Assembly (NCBI GenBank): GCA_900317105.1
Contig: ONFP01000004.1
Coordinates: forward strand, 1-64,000
Direction: 5' to 3'
DNA from: an uncultured Succinatimonas sp.
GTDB taxonomy: Bacteria; Pseudomonadota; Gammaproteobacteria; Enterobacterales; Succinivibrionaceae
DNA: 64,000 bases
In this document: positions 53,687-62,961 of the stretch, piece after piece
How the letters are laid out: each line of letters opens with the position of its first letter
Position numbering within the stretch: the first letter of the stretch is position 1
Made by a program: the position numbers and the translations under genes
The notes under the pieces: model-generated
Database searches by the model: none
What the model saw: only the letters and a program-made list of their open reading frames with translations
Told to the model about the DNA's origin: nothing

Positions 53687-55167
53687 CTTTAGTTCCAGTT
53701 CTCGTTTTTCTGGCTCTGCTGATTCTGATTGGCTTATATGCAAAAAAAGATCTGAATAAAGCCGAGAATTTCAAAAAAGAATACTTTATAGCCAACCGTT
53801 CTTTAGGTGGTATTGTACTGGCCATGACGCTGGTTGCAACTTACGGTTCAGTAAGCTCTTTTATCTCCGGACCTGGTGTGGCCTGGAATCTTGGTTTTGG
53901 CTGGGTAGTATTTGCTGCACCACAGATTATCACTGGCTTTCTGCTTTTAGGTCTTATCGGCAAACGACTGGCTATTATCGGTAGAAAAATTGAAGCCTAT
54001 ACCATAATTGATGTTATTCATTATCGTTATGCCAACAAATCTCTGACACTGCTGCTCTCTATAGTGCTTTTGATCTTTTTTACCGCTATGGTGGTTGGTC
54101 AGTTTATAGGTGGGGCCCAGATCTTTACCGCGATTACAGGACTTGATTATAAGCTGGGACTTCTGCTCTTTGCCTCTGTTACTGTAATCTATACCTCATC
54201 AGGCTTTAAGGCTGTAGTACTGACTGATACGCTGTGTGCCTTTCTGATGATTACCGGAATGATTACTTTAGGATATGTAATTATTAAAGACGGTGGCGGT
54301 CTTTCTAATATCATGGAGGTAATTCGTCACACCAATGTTGGAGAGGATGGAATATCTGCCAATCTTAAGGTTACCGCCAATGGTGCCCTGCCTTATTCTC
54401 TATTGTTCTCTGCCTGGCTTCTGGTTGGTTTTTATACAGTTGCCCTGCCTCAGTCTGCTGTAAGAGCACTATCCTACAAATCAACCTCTGATCTTCACAT
54501 GGCAATGTTTGTGGCAACTGTTGTCTGTGGAGCTCTAATGATCGGAATGACTCTTTTAGGTGTTTTATCCCGTGGTGTAATTCTTGAGCTGCCAGAAAAT
54601 GGAACTGACGCGGTTATTCCTATTCTGATTGCAACCCATATGCATCCTATTTTAGCGGGAATTACCATCATCGGACCTCTTGCCGCTACCATGAGTACTG
54701 TAAGTTCGCTGCTGATTTCAGCATCATCTGCAGTTGTTTCTGATATCTATTCTCAGCTGCATGATAAAAAAGAGGACAAAAAGGATAAATTCAGTGCAAA
54801 CAGTAAGTTTGTGACAATTTTTATTACTTCCTTTATAGGATTTATTGCTATCCTATTAGCTATGTATCCACAGGATATTGTAGTGTGGGTTAACCTGTTT
54901 GCATTTGGTGGACTTGAATCCGCTTTCCTCTGGCCACTGGTTTTGGGCCTGTTCTGGAAGAAAATGAATGCCGGCGGAGCACTTTTGGGAATAATCTTTG
55001 GACTGGGGGTATATACACTTTGTATGGCAACCGGTTTTAAATTCATGGCCTTCCACAATATTGTGATTGGAACCGCCTGCGGTCTGATTTTCAGCATTAT
55101 CGGAAGCTATATCTTCCCAGATACGGCAAAGGAACGGCTGAAGATATTCTTCCCTCACAGGATATAG
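53683..55167 (+). CDS. panF: sodium/pantothenate symporter
   Basis: Imports pantothenate with Na+. The 494-residue SSS-family transporter (E. coli 483) has about 13 helices; recognisable are FIANRSLGGIVLAMTLVATY near 36-55, SSFISGPGVAWNLGFGWV near 58-75, and SSGFKAVVLTDTLCA near 172-186. The gene order with yhdT makes the substrate assignment fairly safe. Pantothenate uptake suggests dependence on external vitamin or on salvage. Confidence 0.93.
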   Translation: MTLVPVLVFLALLILIGLYAKKDLNKAENFKKEYFIANRSLGGIVLAMTLVATYGSVSSFISGPGVAWNLGFGWVVFAAPQIITGFLLLGLIGKRLAIIGRKIEAYTIIDVIHYRYANKSLTLLLSIVLLIFFTAMVVGQFIGGAQIFTAITGLDYKLGLLLFASVTVIYTSSGFKAVVLTDTLCAFLMITGMITLGYVIIKDGGGLSNIMEVIRHTNVGEDGISANLKVTANGALPYSLLFSAWLLVGFYTVALPQSAVRALSYKSTSDLHMAMFVATVVCGALMIGMTLLGVLSRGVILELPENGTDAVIPILIATHMHPILAGITIIGPLAATMSTVSSLLISASSAVVSDIYSQLHDKKEDKKDKFSANSKFVTIFITSFIGFIAILLAMYPQDIVVWVNLFAFGGLESAFLWPLVLGLFWKKMNAGGALLGIIFGLGVYTLCMATGFKFMAFHNIVIGTACGLIFSIIGSYIFPDTAKERLKIFFPHRI

Positions 55168-55297
55168 CTGTAGAAACGCAATTGCGAGAATAATTACGTA
55201 TTTAAAATCTCAAAGCTAAACTGTTGAGATCTGGATGGTTGTGCAGGCATAACTGCAGTAAAAAGAAACAAAAGAATCACTTAATAAGTTAGGATTT

Positions 55298-56533
55298 ATG
55301 ATGAACTGGAAAGTAGTATTAGCTTTAATGGTAACTTTTGCTTTGATGATGAGTTCAAGTTACACCATGCTGATACCATTTCTTCCTCTGTACATGCAGA
55401 ATGAACTGAAGGCTACCAGTGACGAGATAGCCATGTGGTCAGGCTTCACCTTTTCTATTACCTTCGCTGTAAGTGCTTTCATGTCTCCTATCTGGGGTAA
55501 GCTGTCTGATAAGATGGGCAAAAAGCCAATGATTATCAGATCAAGTATTCTGCTCTCCATAACCTATTTTCTGGGTGGCATTGTCACCAATCCTTTTGAA
55601 CTGTTTCTGGTTAGAGCCTTTCAGGGTATTGCTGCCGGTCTCTGGCCTGCCTGTCTGGTTATGATTTCCGCCTATGCTCCTAAAAACAAACTTGGATTGA
55701 GCATGGGACTTATGCAGAGCGCCAATATCTGCGGAGGTATTTTAGGTCCTTTATTCGGTGGTATTCTTGCAACCTCCTTTGGTATGAGAAATTCTTTTTT
55801 CATAGGATCTACAGCTCTTTTCACCATCTGTGTACTGAGTATCTTTATCTTAAAGGAGCCACCTGCAGAGAAGGATATTAAGAAAACCGACAATAAGAGT
55901 GTATCCACTATGGACTGTCTTAAGAATATAAACATTCTTATTCTGCTTTTATGTGTAGGTCTAACCAATTTTGCCATAATGGAAATACAGCCGATTATGG
56001 CGCTATACGTTCAGAGTATGTCCGAAAATGCTGAAAATGCAGTACTCTTATCAGGTCTTATTCTTTCCTCAGGTGGACTTGCAGGCGCTATTGCCTCTCC
56101 TTTATGGGGTAAAATCGGACAGAAAAAAGGGTTTGCGAAAACTATAACCGTAGCCTTCATTTTCGCAGGCTTCATGCTGACCATGCAGGGAATTCCGGAT
56201 AACCTGATTATCTTTGGCGCAATTCAGTTCATCTGCGGTCTGGGTTTCTCTGGAATATTCCCTTCAGCCAATTCAATTCTGGTTCTGATTACACCAGGAA
56301 ACTCAAGAGGTATAGGTTTTGGTCTTATGACTTCTGCTCAGATGCTTGGCGGTGCATTAGGGCCAATTATCGGAGGACTGATTGTTACCCTTGCCTCCTA
56401 CAGCTATGTCTATGTATTCTCCGGATTACTGATGCTGTGCATGGGTATCTATATACTGTTCTTTGCACCAGAGTCCTTCAAGAAAGCGGCAAACCAGGTA
56501 AAGGTTACTGATCTCAAAACAAGCCAGGATTAG
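55298..56533 (+). CDS. MdtG-like MFS exporter, first of a tandem pair
   Basis: A 411-residue 12-helix major facilitator of the DHA1 drug:H+ antiporter group. The stretch MWSGFTFSITFAVSAFMSP followed by WGKLSDKMGKKPMIIRSS (about 45-90) closely follows E. coli MdtG, and the helix-5 antiporter motif GGILGPLFGGILA near 148-160 is intact. AGGA lies 3-6 bases before a double ATG. It lies directly before a second paralogue. Substrates are unknown; drugs or fermentation products are possible. Confidence 0.88.
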   Translation: MMNWKVVLALMVTFALMMSSSYTMLIPFLPLYMQNELKATSDEIAMWSGFTFSITFAVSAFMSPIWGKLSDKMGKKPMIIRSSILLSITYFLGGIVTNPFELFLVRAFQGIAAGLWPACLVMISAYAPKNKLGLSMGLMQSANICGGILGPLFGGILATSFGMRNSFFIGSTALFTICVLSIFILKEPPAEKDIKKTDNKSVSTMDCLKNINILILLLCVGLTNFAIMEIQPIMALYVQSMSENAENAVLLSGLILSSGGLAGAIASPLWGKIGQKKGFAKTITVAFIFAGFMLTMQGIPDNLIIFGAIQFICGLGFSGIFPSANSILVLITPGNSRGIGFGLMTSAQMLGGALGPIIGGLIVTLASYSYVYVFSGLLMLCMGIYILFFAPESFKKAANQVKVTDLKTSQD

Positions 56534-56542
56534 GTGATATTT

Positions 56543-57742
56543 ATGAATAACACTTTGTTTGTCCTAATCCTTTTATATGCAAATGTGTTTGTCATAAGTG
56601 CATCTAATACTTTTGTACTGCCCTTTCTGCCGGTCTATCTTAAACAGGATTTAGGAGCCCAAGCCAATGATCTGGCTTTATACACCACCTTATGCTATTC
56701 AGTAACCTTTGTGGTTAATATTTTTATCTCACCGGTCTGGGGGCACTTTGCAGACAAGTTTGGCAGAAAGAAGATGCTAATTAGAGTATCTTTCATTCTG
56801 TTTATCTCATATCTCTGCGCCTATCTTGCAACCTCCCCACTGATGCTGTGCATTGCTCGAGCCGTACAGGGCTTTGCCTGCGGCATGATGCCTGCTATCA
56901 TGGCTTTTACAAGTTCATTATCTGCAGATCATAAAAAGACTCAGTTACGAATAGGTTATGTTCAGAGTATCAATCTGCTGGGTACTATCATCGGTCCTGC
57001 AGCAGGTGGTATGATGGCGGAATTCTTTGGAGTCAGAGAAAGTTATCAGTGTATCTTTATTCTTATAGCCCTGATCTGTCTTATCAATATCATGCTGCTA
57101 AAGGAGCCTTCAGCACCCTCACATCAGAGCAGCGCAGATGAAATCCTGCCCCTGTCAGATATACTCAAAGATCCTATTATAGTTTCTCTATGCTGCTGTA
57201 TTGTAGTTAATTCAGCAGTAATCATGATGGTAGTTCCTATGCTTGCTGACTATGTAGATCGCATGACTACCTTTGGTGAACCACTTGCATTATCCGGAAT
57301 AATATTCTCCCTAAGCGGTATTGCCGGAGTGCTGGCTTCACCTCTTTGGTCAAGATTCGGATCAGAAAAGGGCTTTTTTAAGGTGCTGATGCTAAGTACT
57401 CTGGGAGCCTCTGTTGCTTACATGCTGCAGTATCAGATGACCAGTATTCTGCTATTTTGCATTATTCAGTTTGTATTTGGTTTATGTATCTGCGCAACTA
57501 TACCTGCTGCAAACTCAATTACAGCAAAACATATCAACCATCAGAATCAGACCAAAGCTTTCTCAGTACTTTACAGTGCCTCACAGTGTGGCAATATACT
57601 AGGTCCTGTCCTAAGTACCTGCATTATCATGTACTTTGGTGAGAGAACTGTTTTTGCCTTCGCCTCTGCACTATTATTTACCATTTTTTCTTATTTATTT
57701 ATGGTAAACCGCATAAGAAAAAATGATAAAAAATCGTCTTGA
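56543..57742 (+). CDS. MdtG-like MFS exporter, second of a tandem pair
   Basis: A 399-residue paralogue of the preceding gene with the same motif set: VWGHFADKFGRKKMLIR near 60-76 and LLGTIIGPAAGGMMAEFFG near 140-158. I use the ATG preceded by AGGTGAT; a GTG three codons earlier directly abuts the upstream stop. Translation is probably coupled. The two could work as a heterodimer or with split substrates, but such pairs more often arise by simple duplication. Confidence 0.87.
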   Translation: MNNTLFVLILLYANVFVISASNTFVLPFLPVYLKQDLGAQANDLALYTTLCYSVTFVVNIFISPVWGHFADKFGRKKMLIRVSFILFISYLCAYLATSPLMLCIARAVQGFACGMMPAIMAFTSSLSADHKKTQLRIGYVQSINLLGTIIGPAAGGMMAEFFGVRESYQCIFILIALICLINIMLLKEPSAPSHQSSADEILPLSDILKDPIIVSLCCCIVVNSAVIMMVVPMLADYVDRMTTFGEPLALSGIIFSLSGIAGVLASPLWSRFGSEKGFFKVLMLSTLGASVAYMLQYQMTSILLFCIIQFVFGLCICATIPAANSITAKHINHQNQTKAFSVLYSASQCGNILGPVLSTCIIMYFGERTVFAFASALLFTIFSYLFMVNRIRKNDKKSS

Positions 57743-57744
57743 TT

Positions 57745-57786
57745 TTCTTAATAAAAGTTATTACTATTAAGAAATAAAGATTATAA
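57745..57786. promoter_or_regulatory. inverted repeat and possible Per box upstream of perR
   Basis: TTCTTAATA (57745-57753) and TATTAAGAA (57765-57773) form a perfect inverted repeat with an 11-base gap just past the MFS stop. Partly overlapping it, 57772-57786 matches the PerR box TTATAATNATTATAA at eleven of fourteen positions. Autoregulation of perR is plausible; AT-rich background weakens the call. Confidence 0.3.
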
Positions 57787-57951
57787 ACATATTGTATATA
57801 AAGATATTTTTTTAAATAACCTACAGTAATGTTTATTATTTTTTACAATACCGACTTAACAAAATTACTTTTTGTTACTTTTAAATCATAAATATGTCTT
57901 TATACTAATAAAGACTGAACATGAAAATTTTACAGTTAGGATTCACCCTTT

Positions 57952-58347
57952 ATGCTACAGCGAAGAAACAGTAAACAGCGTAACGTAATTAGAGAATATC
58001 TATGTGGTCGAATCGACCATCCTACCGCAGAAAAACTTTATAACGAGATTAAAGAAGAATACCCAAAGATGTCTTTAGGTACTGTTTACCGTAATCTAAT
58101 GTTCTTAAACGAGATCGGTGAAATTCAGGCCATTGAAGTTGGTGACGGAATTACTCACTTTGATCCTAATCCACAGCCTCACGCTCATTTTTACTGCAAA
58201 AAATGCAAGCAGGTCAGCGATATTTTTATTGAAGATTATTCTAAAATCACAAAAGTTTTTGCCGGTCAGACTAATAATGTAATAGATAAGTGTAATGTCT
58301 TTCTTGAAGGTACCTGTGAGCTTTGTAAAAACAAGACTGATGCTTAA
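57952..58347 (+). CDS. perR: peroxide-responsive repressor PerR
   Basis: A 131-residue Fur-superfamily regulator. The winged helix lies in the first 65 residues (TAEKLYNEIK...SLGTVYRNL). The regulatory metal set H23, D71, H77, H79 and D90 has exactly the spacing of B. subtilis PerR H37, D85, H91, H93 and D104; the Asp at the last position (Glu in Fur) favours PerR. Structural zinc cysteines C82, C85, C122 and C125 also match C96, C99, C136 and C139. The next gene encodes rubrerythrin, a classic PerR target. AGGA is nine bases before the ATG. Confidence 0.93.
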   Translation: MLQRRNSKQRNVIREYLCGRIDHPTAEKLYNEIKEEYPKMSLGTVYRNLMFLNEIGEIQAIEVGDGITHFDPNPQPHAHFYCKKCKQVSDIFIEDYSKITKVFAGQTNNVIDKCNVFLEGTCELCKNKTDA

Positions 58348-58360
58348 CTAGCTTTTCTGA

Positions 58361-58420
58361 AAATAATAATTACTAAATAGATAACTTTACTGTATTTATT
58401 ATTTTGGAGTGTAAATACAG
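58361..58420. promoter_or_regulatory. possible PerR box and inverted repeat upstream of rubrerythrin
   Basis: 58361-58375 (AAATAATAATTACTA) matches the PerR box at ten of fourteen positions. Downstream, CTGTATTTA (58390-58398) and TAAATACAG (58412-58420) form a perfect 9-bp inverted repeat. Both lie between perR and the rubrerythrin start and may set peroxide-inducible expression. Confidence 0.3.
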
Positions 58421-58477
58421 ATAAACAGATAACTCCATAACACATGCTTAACTTATTCTTTAACTAAGGAGAATACT

Positions 58478-59125
58478 ATGTCATTTGTTTGCACTAAATG
58501 CGGCTATGTATATGATGGCCCTGAAGCCCCTGAAGAGTGCCCAATCTGCCATGCAAAGAATGTTTTTGTAGATCAGAATGCGGCAAAGAAAAACAAATAT
58601 CAGGGAACAAAGACAGAAAAGAATCTTCAGGCTGCTTTTGCCGGTGAATCTCAGGCTCGCAATAAATACACCTACTTTGCATCTGTTGCCAAAAAAGCAG
58701 GTTACGAGCAGATTGCAGAATTATTCTTAAAGACCGCTGATAACGAGAAAGAACACGCAAAAATGTGGTTCAAGGAGTTAGGCGGAATCGGTTCAACCGA
58801 AGAGAATCTTCTGGCTGCTGCAGAGGGTGAAAACTACGAGTGGACTGATATGTACGATCAGATGGCAAAAGATGCTGAAGCTGAAGGATTTAAAGAGCTT
58901 GCTGAAAAATTCCGTGGCGTTGCTGCTATCGAAAAGCGTCATGAGGAAAGATATCGTAAGCTTTTAGAGAATGTTAAGGCTAAGGAAGTATTCGAGAAAT
59001 CTGGTGTTACTGTATGGGAATGCCGTAACTGCGGTCATATTGTAGTCGGTACCAAGGCTCCAGAGTTATGCCCTGTATGTAACCATCCTCAGAGCTACTT
59101 TGAAGTTCACATGGATAACTTCTAA
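58478..59125 (+). CDS. rbr: rubrerythrin with rubredoxin-like domains at both ends
   Basis: An NAD(P)H-linked peroxidase protecting anaerobes from hydrogen peroxide. The 215-residue protein has an N-terminal rubredoxin-type iron site (C5, C8, C21, C24), the diiron four-helix bundle with E57 (FAGESQA), E90 and H93 (DNEKEH), E118 and E152 with H155 (AIEKRH), and the usual C-terminal rubredoxin site (C182, C185, C198, C201). A rubredoxin-like site at both ends is less common than the standard layout and could speed electron delivery. AAGGAGA is six bases before the ATG. Downstream of perR. Confidence 0.94.
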   Translation: MSFVCTKCGYVYDGPEAPEECPICHAKNVFVDQNAAKKNKYQGTKTEKNLQAAFAGESQARNKYTYFASVAKKAGYEQIAELFLKTADNEKEHAKMWFKELGGIGSTEENLLAAAEGENYEWTDMYDQMAKDAEAEGFKELAEKFRGVAAIEKRHEERYRKLLENVKAKEVFEKSGVTVWECRNCGHIVVGTKAPELCPVCNHPQSYFEVHMDNF

Positions 59126-59157
59126 TCAGAAAACAGTTAATATATTTCCATTAAGAC

Positions 59158-59184
59158 AAAGGGAGCAATTTAAGCTCCCTTTTG
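59158..59184. terminator. hairpin terminator between convergent genes
   Basis: Perfect 9-bp stem AAAGGGAGC / GCTCCCTTT with a 7-base loop between rubrerythrin and uraA. The T run is short on both sides (TTTTGTG and TTTGTC), but it is well placed for both transcripts. Confidence 0.7.
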
Positions 59185-59214
59185 TGTATTCATTCTTGCA
59201 GCTTTTGAGAAATC

Positions 59215-60414
59215 CTACTTTCTGCCTCTTGGCAGTACCAGATTCAGAACTACAGCAACGATTGATGATAAACCGATTCCGGTAAACATAAAGGAGCCAT
59301 AACCTAATGCTGCACCACCAATACCCATAGTCAGGGTAACACTGACAATAATCAGATTACGGGTCTTATTCATATCTACACTCTTCTGAACCATGCTCTG
59401 AATACCAACAGAAGCAATACTTCCGAAAAGAAGCAGCATAATTCCGCCTAAAACTGCAGGAGGAATACTCTGCAGCAGAGCTGAAAGCTTACCAAATACA
59501 GAGAATACCAGAGCAGTAACAGCGGCAATACGGATTACCTGAGGATGACTTACCTTTGTGATCTGAATTGCACCGGTAACTTCTGAATAAGTGGTAACTG
59601 GAGGCCCACCAAGGAATGAAGCTACAAGACAGGCTAAACCATCACCGAACATAGTACGGTGCAGACCAGGATCTGAAATAAAGTCCTTTTTTGCAACCGC
59701 ACTGATTACATAGACATCACCGATATGCTCAATCACAGGTGCGATAGCTACCGGGATCATGAACACAAAAGGTTCCCAGGCGAACTCTGGAAGATGGAAA
59801 TTAGAGATACTTCCTGGAAGTGCAAACCATGGAGCCTCTTTTACAGCTGTAAAATCAACTACTCCCATATACACAGCACAGGCATAACCCACAATAATTC
59901 CGCAGATAACAGGGAACAGCTGCAGCAAACCGCGACAGTATGTCAGAACCACAATCGCAGTTGCAAGTGAGATTATAGCCAATGTCCAGTTGGTCTTGGC
60001 CATATCAACACCAGCTCCACTTAAGGATAAACCGATAAGAATAATGATAGGACCAATTACAACAGGAGGGAAAATTCTGGAAAGGACTCGCTTACCCTGC
60101 CACTTTATTAAGAAGGAAATGGAAAAGTAAACACAGGCTACAGCTGATATGCCGGCAATGGTTCCTGGCATTCCCCACTCTTTGGTGGCGGCAATGATAG
60201 GAGCAATAAAGGCAAAGCTTGAGCCTAAAAAAATAGGTACCTTACCACCAGTCACCAAGTGAAAGAGTAAGGTACCTATTCCAGCTGTAAACAGCGCCGT
60301 TGCGGGATCAAGTCCTACAAGAAGTGGGACTAAAACTGTCGAGCCAAATGCAACAAACAGAAATTGAATTCCAATCACTGTTTTTTTGGCCGCAGAGAGT
60401 TGTATCTCATCCAT
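59215..60414 (-). CDS. uraA: uracil permease
   Basis: Proton-coupled uracil importer of the NCS2 family. The 399-residue protein has the family architecture of 14 segments. [11 protein letters not shown] near 231-241 and [15 protein letters not shown] near 279-293 carry the substrate-binding residues typical of UraA (E241/E290-type acids). Fits pyrimidine salvage beside pyrF. GAGAAAA is a weak ribosome site; a plausible promoter lies 40-70 bases upstream. Confidence 0.94.
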   Translation of the reverse strand: MDEIQLSAAKKTVIGIQFLFVAFGSTVLVPLLVGLDPATALFTAGIGTLLFHLVTGGKVPIFLGSSFAFIAPIIAATKEWGMPGTIAGISAVACVYFSISFLIKWQGKRVLSRIFPPVVIGPIIILIGLSLSGAGVDMAKTNWTLAIISLATAIVVLTYCRGLLQLFPVICGIIVGYACAVYMGVVDFTAVKEAPWFALPGSISNFHLPEFAWEPFVFMIPVAIAPVIEHIGDVYVISAVAKKDFISDPGLHRTMFGDGLACLVASFLGGPPVTTYSEVTGAIQITKVSHPQVIRIAAVTALVFSVFGKLSALLQSIPPAVLGGIMLLLFGSIASVGIQSMVQKSVDMNKTRNLIIVSVTLTMGIGGAALGYGSFMFTGIGLSSIVAVVLNLVLPRGRK

Positions 60415-60455
60415 AATTGAGTTTTCTCTGTTAGTGAAATGAAAATTTTTTGCAT

Positions 60456-60484
60456 ATTATGTCAGAAATCACATTACTTTTGAA
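60456..60484 (-). promoter_or_regulatory. probable uraA promoter
   Basis: On the minus strand TTCAAA (60479-60484) and CATAAT (60456-60461) are separated by 17 bases; the -10 matches consensus at five of six positions and the -35 at four of six. The -10 is about 42 bases before the uraA ATG. Confidence 0.4.
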
Positions 60485-60552
60485 GAAAAATTTTCTAACA
60501 ACAAAATTTTGAACAATCTGATTCTGACAATGGAATCCTACACCTGAAAAAA

Positions 60553-60963
60553 CTAAATAATTACACCTTGCAGGTGGTCAACTTCATGCTGAACAATCTG
60601 AGCGGTAAAGCCAGAGAATTTCTTAACCTTTTTCTTCCAGTTAATATCAGAATACTCTACCTCGATCTTTTTGTAGCGGGTACATTTTCGGCTTCCTACC
60701 AGAGAAAGACATCCTTCCTCGGTTTCGTATTCGCCTTCTTTGCTGAGAATTACAGGATTGTACATAATCACATAATCCTCATGTACGTTAACTATAATAA
60801 TGTTCTTGCTAAAACCAATCATGTTGGCTGCCATACCCACGCATTCATCAGCATGTGCTCTTAGAGTATCCACAAGATCAATTGCAATCTGATAGTCTTT
60901 CTTAGTGGCTTCTTCAGATTTTATAGCTAAAAAAAGCTCATCTTTAACAATTTCTCGAATCAT
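60553..60963 (-). CDS. def: short peptide deformylase with a variant motif 1
   Basis: Removes the N-formyl group from new proteins. The 136-residue protein has the metal ligands intact: C85 in EGCLS and H126/H130 with catalytic E127 in QHEVDHLQG. Motif 1, usually GxGLAAxQ, reads GMAANMIG (43-50): the conserved Gln, which stabilises the transition state, is Met48. The chain ends soon after motif 3, lacking the C-terminal helix of E. coli PDF (169 residues). This shorter GMAAN type occurs in gut anaerobes, probably as an additional deformylase. It lies leftward after kdsB but is separated by a terminator. Confidence 0.85.
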   Translation of the reverse strand: MIREIVKDELFLAIKSEEATKKDYQIAIDLVDTLRAHADECVGMAANMIGFSKNIIIVNVHEDYVIMYNPVILSKEGEYETEEGCLSLVGSRKCTRYKKIEVEYSDINWKKKVKKFSGFTAQIVQHEVDHLQGVII

Positions 60964-60983
60964 ATGCTTCTCTCAAATTTTAT

Positions 60984-61012
60984 TAAAAAAATGCAGAGGC
61001 CTAGCTCTGCAT
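60984..61012 (-). terminator. Rho-independent terminator after kdsB
   Basis: On the minus strand ATGCAGAG / CTCTGCAT (perfect 8 bp, 6-base loop) is followed by seven T residues. It ends the lpxK-kdsB transcript ahead of def. Confidence 0.88.
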
Positions 61013-61026
61013 ATTATCGTTCTTAT

Positions 61027-61785
61027 CTAATTTTTGAGAATGCTGTTGATTCTCTCTAAATCCTCAGGTGTATCAACACCGGTCTCGGGAGGATTATCGG
61101 TCACACCAACAACAATTGACATTCCGTTCTGAAGTAATCTCAGCTGTTCTAATGATTCACACTTCTCTAAAGTAACCTGAGGCATCTTTGAGTAGTTCAG
61201 AACAGTCTTAGCTCTGTAGGCATAAATACCGATATGATGGTAATGCTCAAACTCCAGGGATGAAATATCCTTGTTTCTGAAGTTTTCTCTTTCATAAGGA
61301 ATAGGAGCACGGCTGAAGTACATGGCCATGTTGTTCTTATCAAAGACAACCTTAACACAGTTAGGATCGAAAACGTCCTTAACATTATCAATCTTAAAGC
61401 ACAGAGTAGACATATCTGCATTGCTCTTTTCAAGCAGATCTGCAACCTGACGGATATGCTCAGGGTTAATTAAAGGCTCATCTCCCTGAACATTAACAAT
61501 AATGGTATCATCCTCAATGTTTAGCTTTTCAACCATCTCTGCCAGTCTATCGGTACCACATCTGCACTCCTGTGAAGTCATGCAAACCTCTACCTTGTCC
61601 ATACCGGCAAGAGCGGATTCAACTCTTTCATCATCAATACAGGCAACTACCTTTTTGGCATCTGATTTTAAAGCCTGCATGCAGACTCTTTTAATCATTG
61701 GAATACCGCCAACCAGTACCAGAGGCTTTCCTGGAAAACGGGTTGAGGCGTAACGGGCAGGAATTGCTACAACGTAATCTCTCAT
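61027..61785 (-). CDS. kdsB: 3-deoxy-manno-octulosonate cytidylyltransferase
   Basis: Activates Kdo to CMP-Kdo for lipid A-core assembly. The 252-residue protein (E. coli 248) has the nucleotide-binding IPARYASTRFPGKPL at the start, CRCGTDRLAEMVEKL near 74-88, VNVQGDEPLI near 99-108, and FSRAPIPYER near 157. It follows lpxK by about 25 bases; lpxK-kdsB is a common LPS pair. The end of the operon is marked by a strong terminator. Confidence 0.96.
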   Translation of the reverse strand: MRDYVVAIPARYASTRFPGKPLVLVGGIPMIKRVCMQALKSDAKKVVACIDDERVESALAGMDKVEVCMTSQECRCGTDRLAEMVEKLNIEDDTIIVNVQGDEPLINPEHIRQVADLLEKSNADMSTLCFKIDNVKDVFDPNCVKVVFDKNNMAMYFSRAPIPYERENFRNKDISSLEFEHYHHIGIYAYRAKTVLNYSKMPQVTLEKCESLEQLRLLQNGMSIVVGVTDNPPETGVDTPEDLERINSILKN

Positions 61786-61810
61786 TTTTGTTCTCTTAAT
61801 TATTTAAAAA

Positions 61811-62845
61811 TCAGTCTTTAAATCTTTCGGTAGTCAGATCATAAAGCTTTGAAGCCACAATCTGATAGAACTTTTCTGGAAGCACAGCCTCCACATTCAG
61901 CACATAAAGGTTATCAAGTTTGTAATCAGCATATTTTACAGCATCTTTAGCTGTCATGACGATAGGAAACTTCTGCGAATTATTTATAAGGGTCTGCTTG
62001 CTGACAACTCCATGATCCCCGGTATCAATGGTTGAAACAATATTATATCCGCAGGATTTTAATGTATTGTAAAAACGGTTGGGATTACCGATTCCTGCCA
62101 GAGCCACAACCTGTGTTCCCTTCTGCAGATAATCATGAAAGCCCTGATTTGAACAGAAGGACTCAAGAGAAACTGCTGGAGATGGTACCAGATGCATAGA
62201 CTGATAATTACTTTTAGGTTCTGCCGGATTGCCGTTGGTTACAACAATATCAGCAGTATCAAGTCTCCATTCACCTTCTCTTAGAGGACCTGCCGGCAGT
62301 AAAAAGCCGTTACCAAGCATTCTCTGAGCATCGATCACGATAATTTCAAAATCGCGCTGCAGAGCATAGTGCTGAAGTCCATCATCAGTAACAATTACAT
62401 CAACACCAAGTTTTTCTAAGTACTGAGCTCCCCTTTCACGGTTAGGATCAACAACTACAGTTGCCTTATCTCTGACGCTTAATTTTATAAGTAGAGGCTC
62501 ATCTCCGCACTCTAAAACATTTGATGAGGAAGTTACCACCAGAGGGTATTCTTTTGATTTACCCTTATAGCCGCGAGAAAGCAGACCTACGGTATAACCA
62601 AGATCACTTAAGCGCTGCAGTAAAGAAATACAAAGAGGTGTCTTACCGGTACCGCCAACAGAAATACCGCCTACAACAATGACAACAGGCTTTACTCTTA
62701 AGGAATATTTCTTACCGGATTTATACCTTTCACGTCTGATTCTGCTAATCAGAGAAAATGCTGCAGATAAAGGAAGAAGCGGAAGGATTACAGGAGAATT
62801 CAATACTCCTAATTTTTTGTACCAGACTTTATCAAGAAATGACAT
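61811..62845 (-). CDS. lpxK: tetraacyldisaccharide 4'-kinase
   Basis: Phosphorylates the 4' position of the lipid A precursor at the inner face of the cytoplasmic membrane. The 344-residue protein (E. coli 328) has an N-terminal membrane-associating helix and the unusual P-loop GGISVGGTGKTP (59-70), followed by SRGYKGKSKEYPLVV near 90-104 and the VTDDGLQHYALQRD block near 152-165 with the catalytic aspartates. First gene of the lpxK-kdsB pair. Confidence 0.95.
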   Translation of the reverse strand: MSFLDKVWYKKLGVLNSPVILPLLPLSAAFSLISRIRRERYKSGKKYSLRVKPVVIVVGGISVGGTGKTPLCISLLQRLSDLGYTVGLLSRGYKGKSKEYPLVVTSSSNVLECGDEPLLIKLSVRDKATVVVDPNRERGAQYLEKLGVDVIVTDDGLQHYALQRDFEIIVIDAQRMLGNGFLLPAGPLREGEWRLDTADIVVTNGNPAEPKSNYQSMHLVPSPAVSLESFCSNQGFHDYLQKGTQVVALAGIGNPNRFYNTLKSCGYNIVSTIDTGDHGVVSKQTLINNSQKFPIVMTAKDAVKYADYKLDNLYVLNVEAVLPEKFYQIVASKLYDLTTERFKD

Positions 62846-62961
62846 AGTGTTCTTTATCCACCAAAAAAAGTTAACTTATTATAAGTAAACAAAGAAGTTT
62901 ATACTACAGTCATTCCTCATTTTTGTTACTTGAACTCTGCTTTATACAGAGATTTTTCTTT

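Noticed and set aside
54753..55158. Antisense open frames inside panF
   Set aside because: Complement of conserved membrane-protein codons; no family match or ribosome site.
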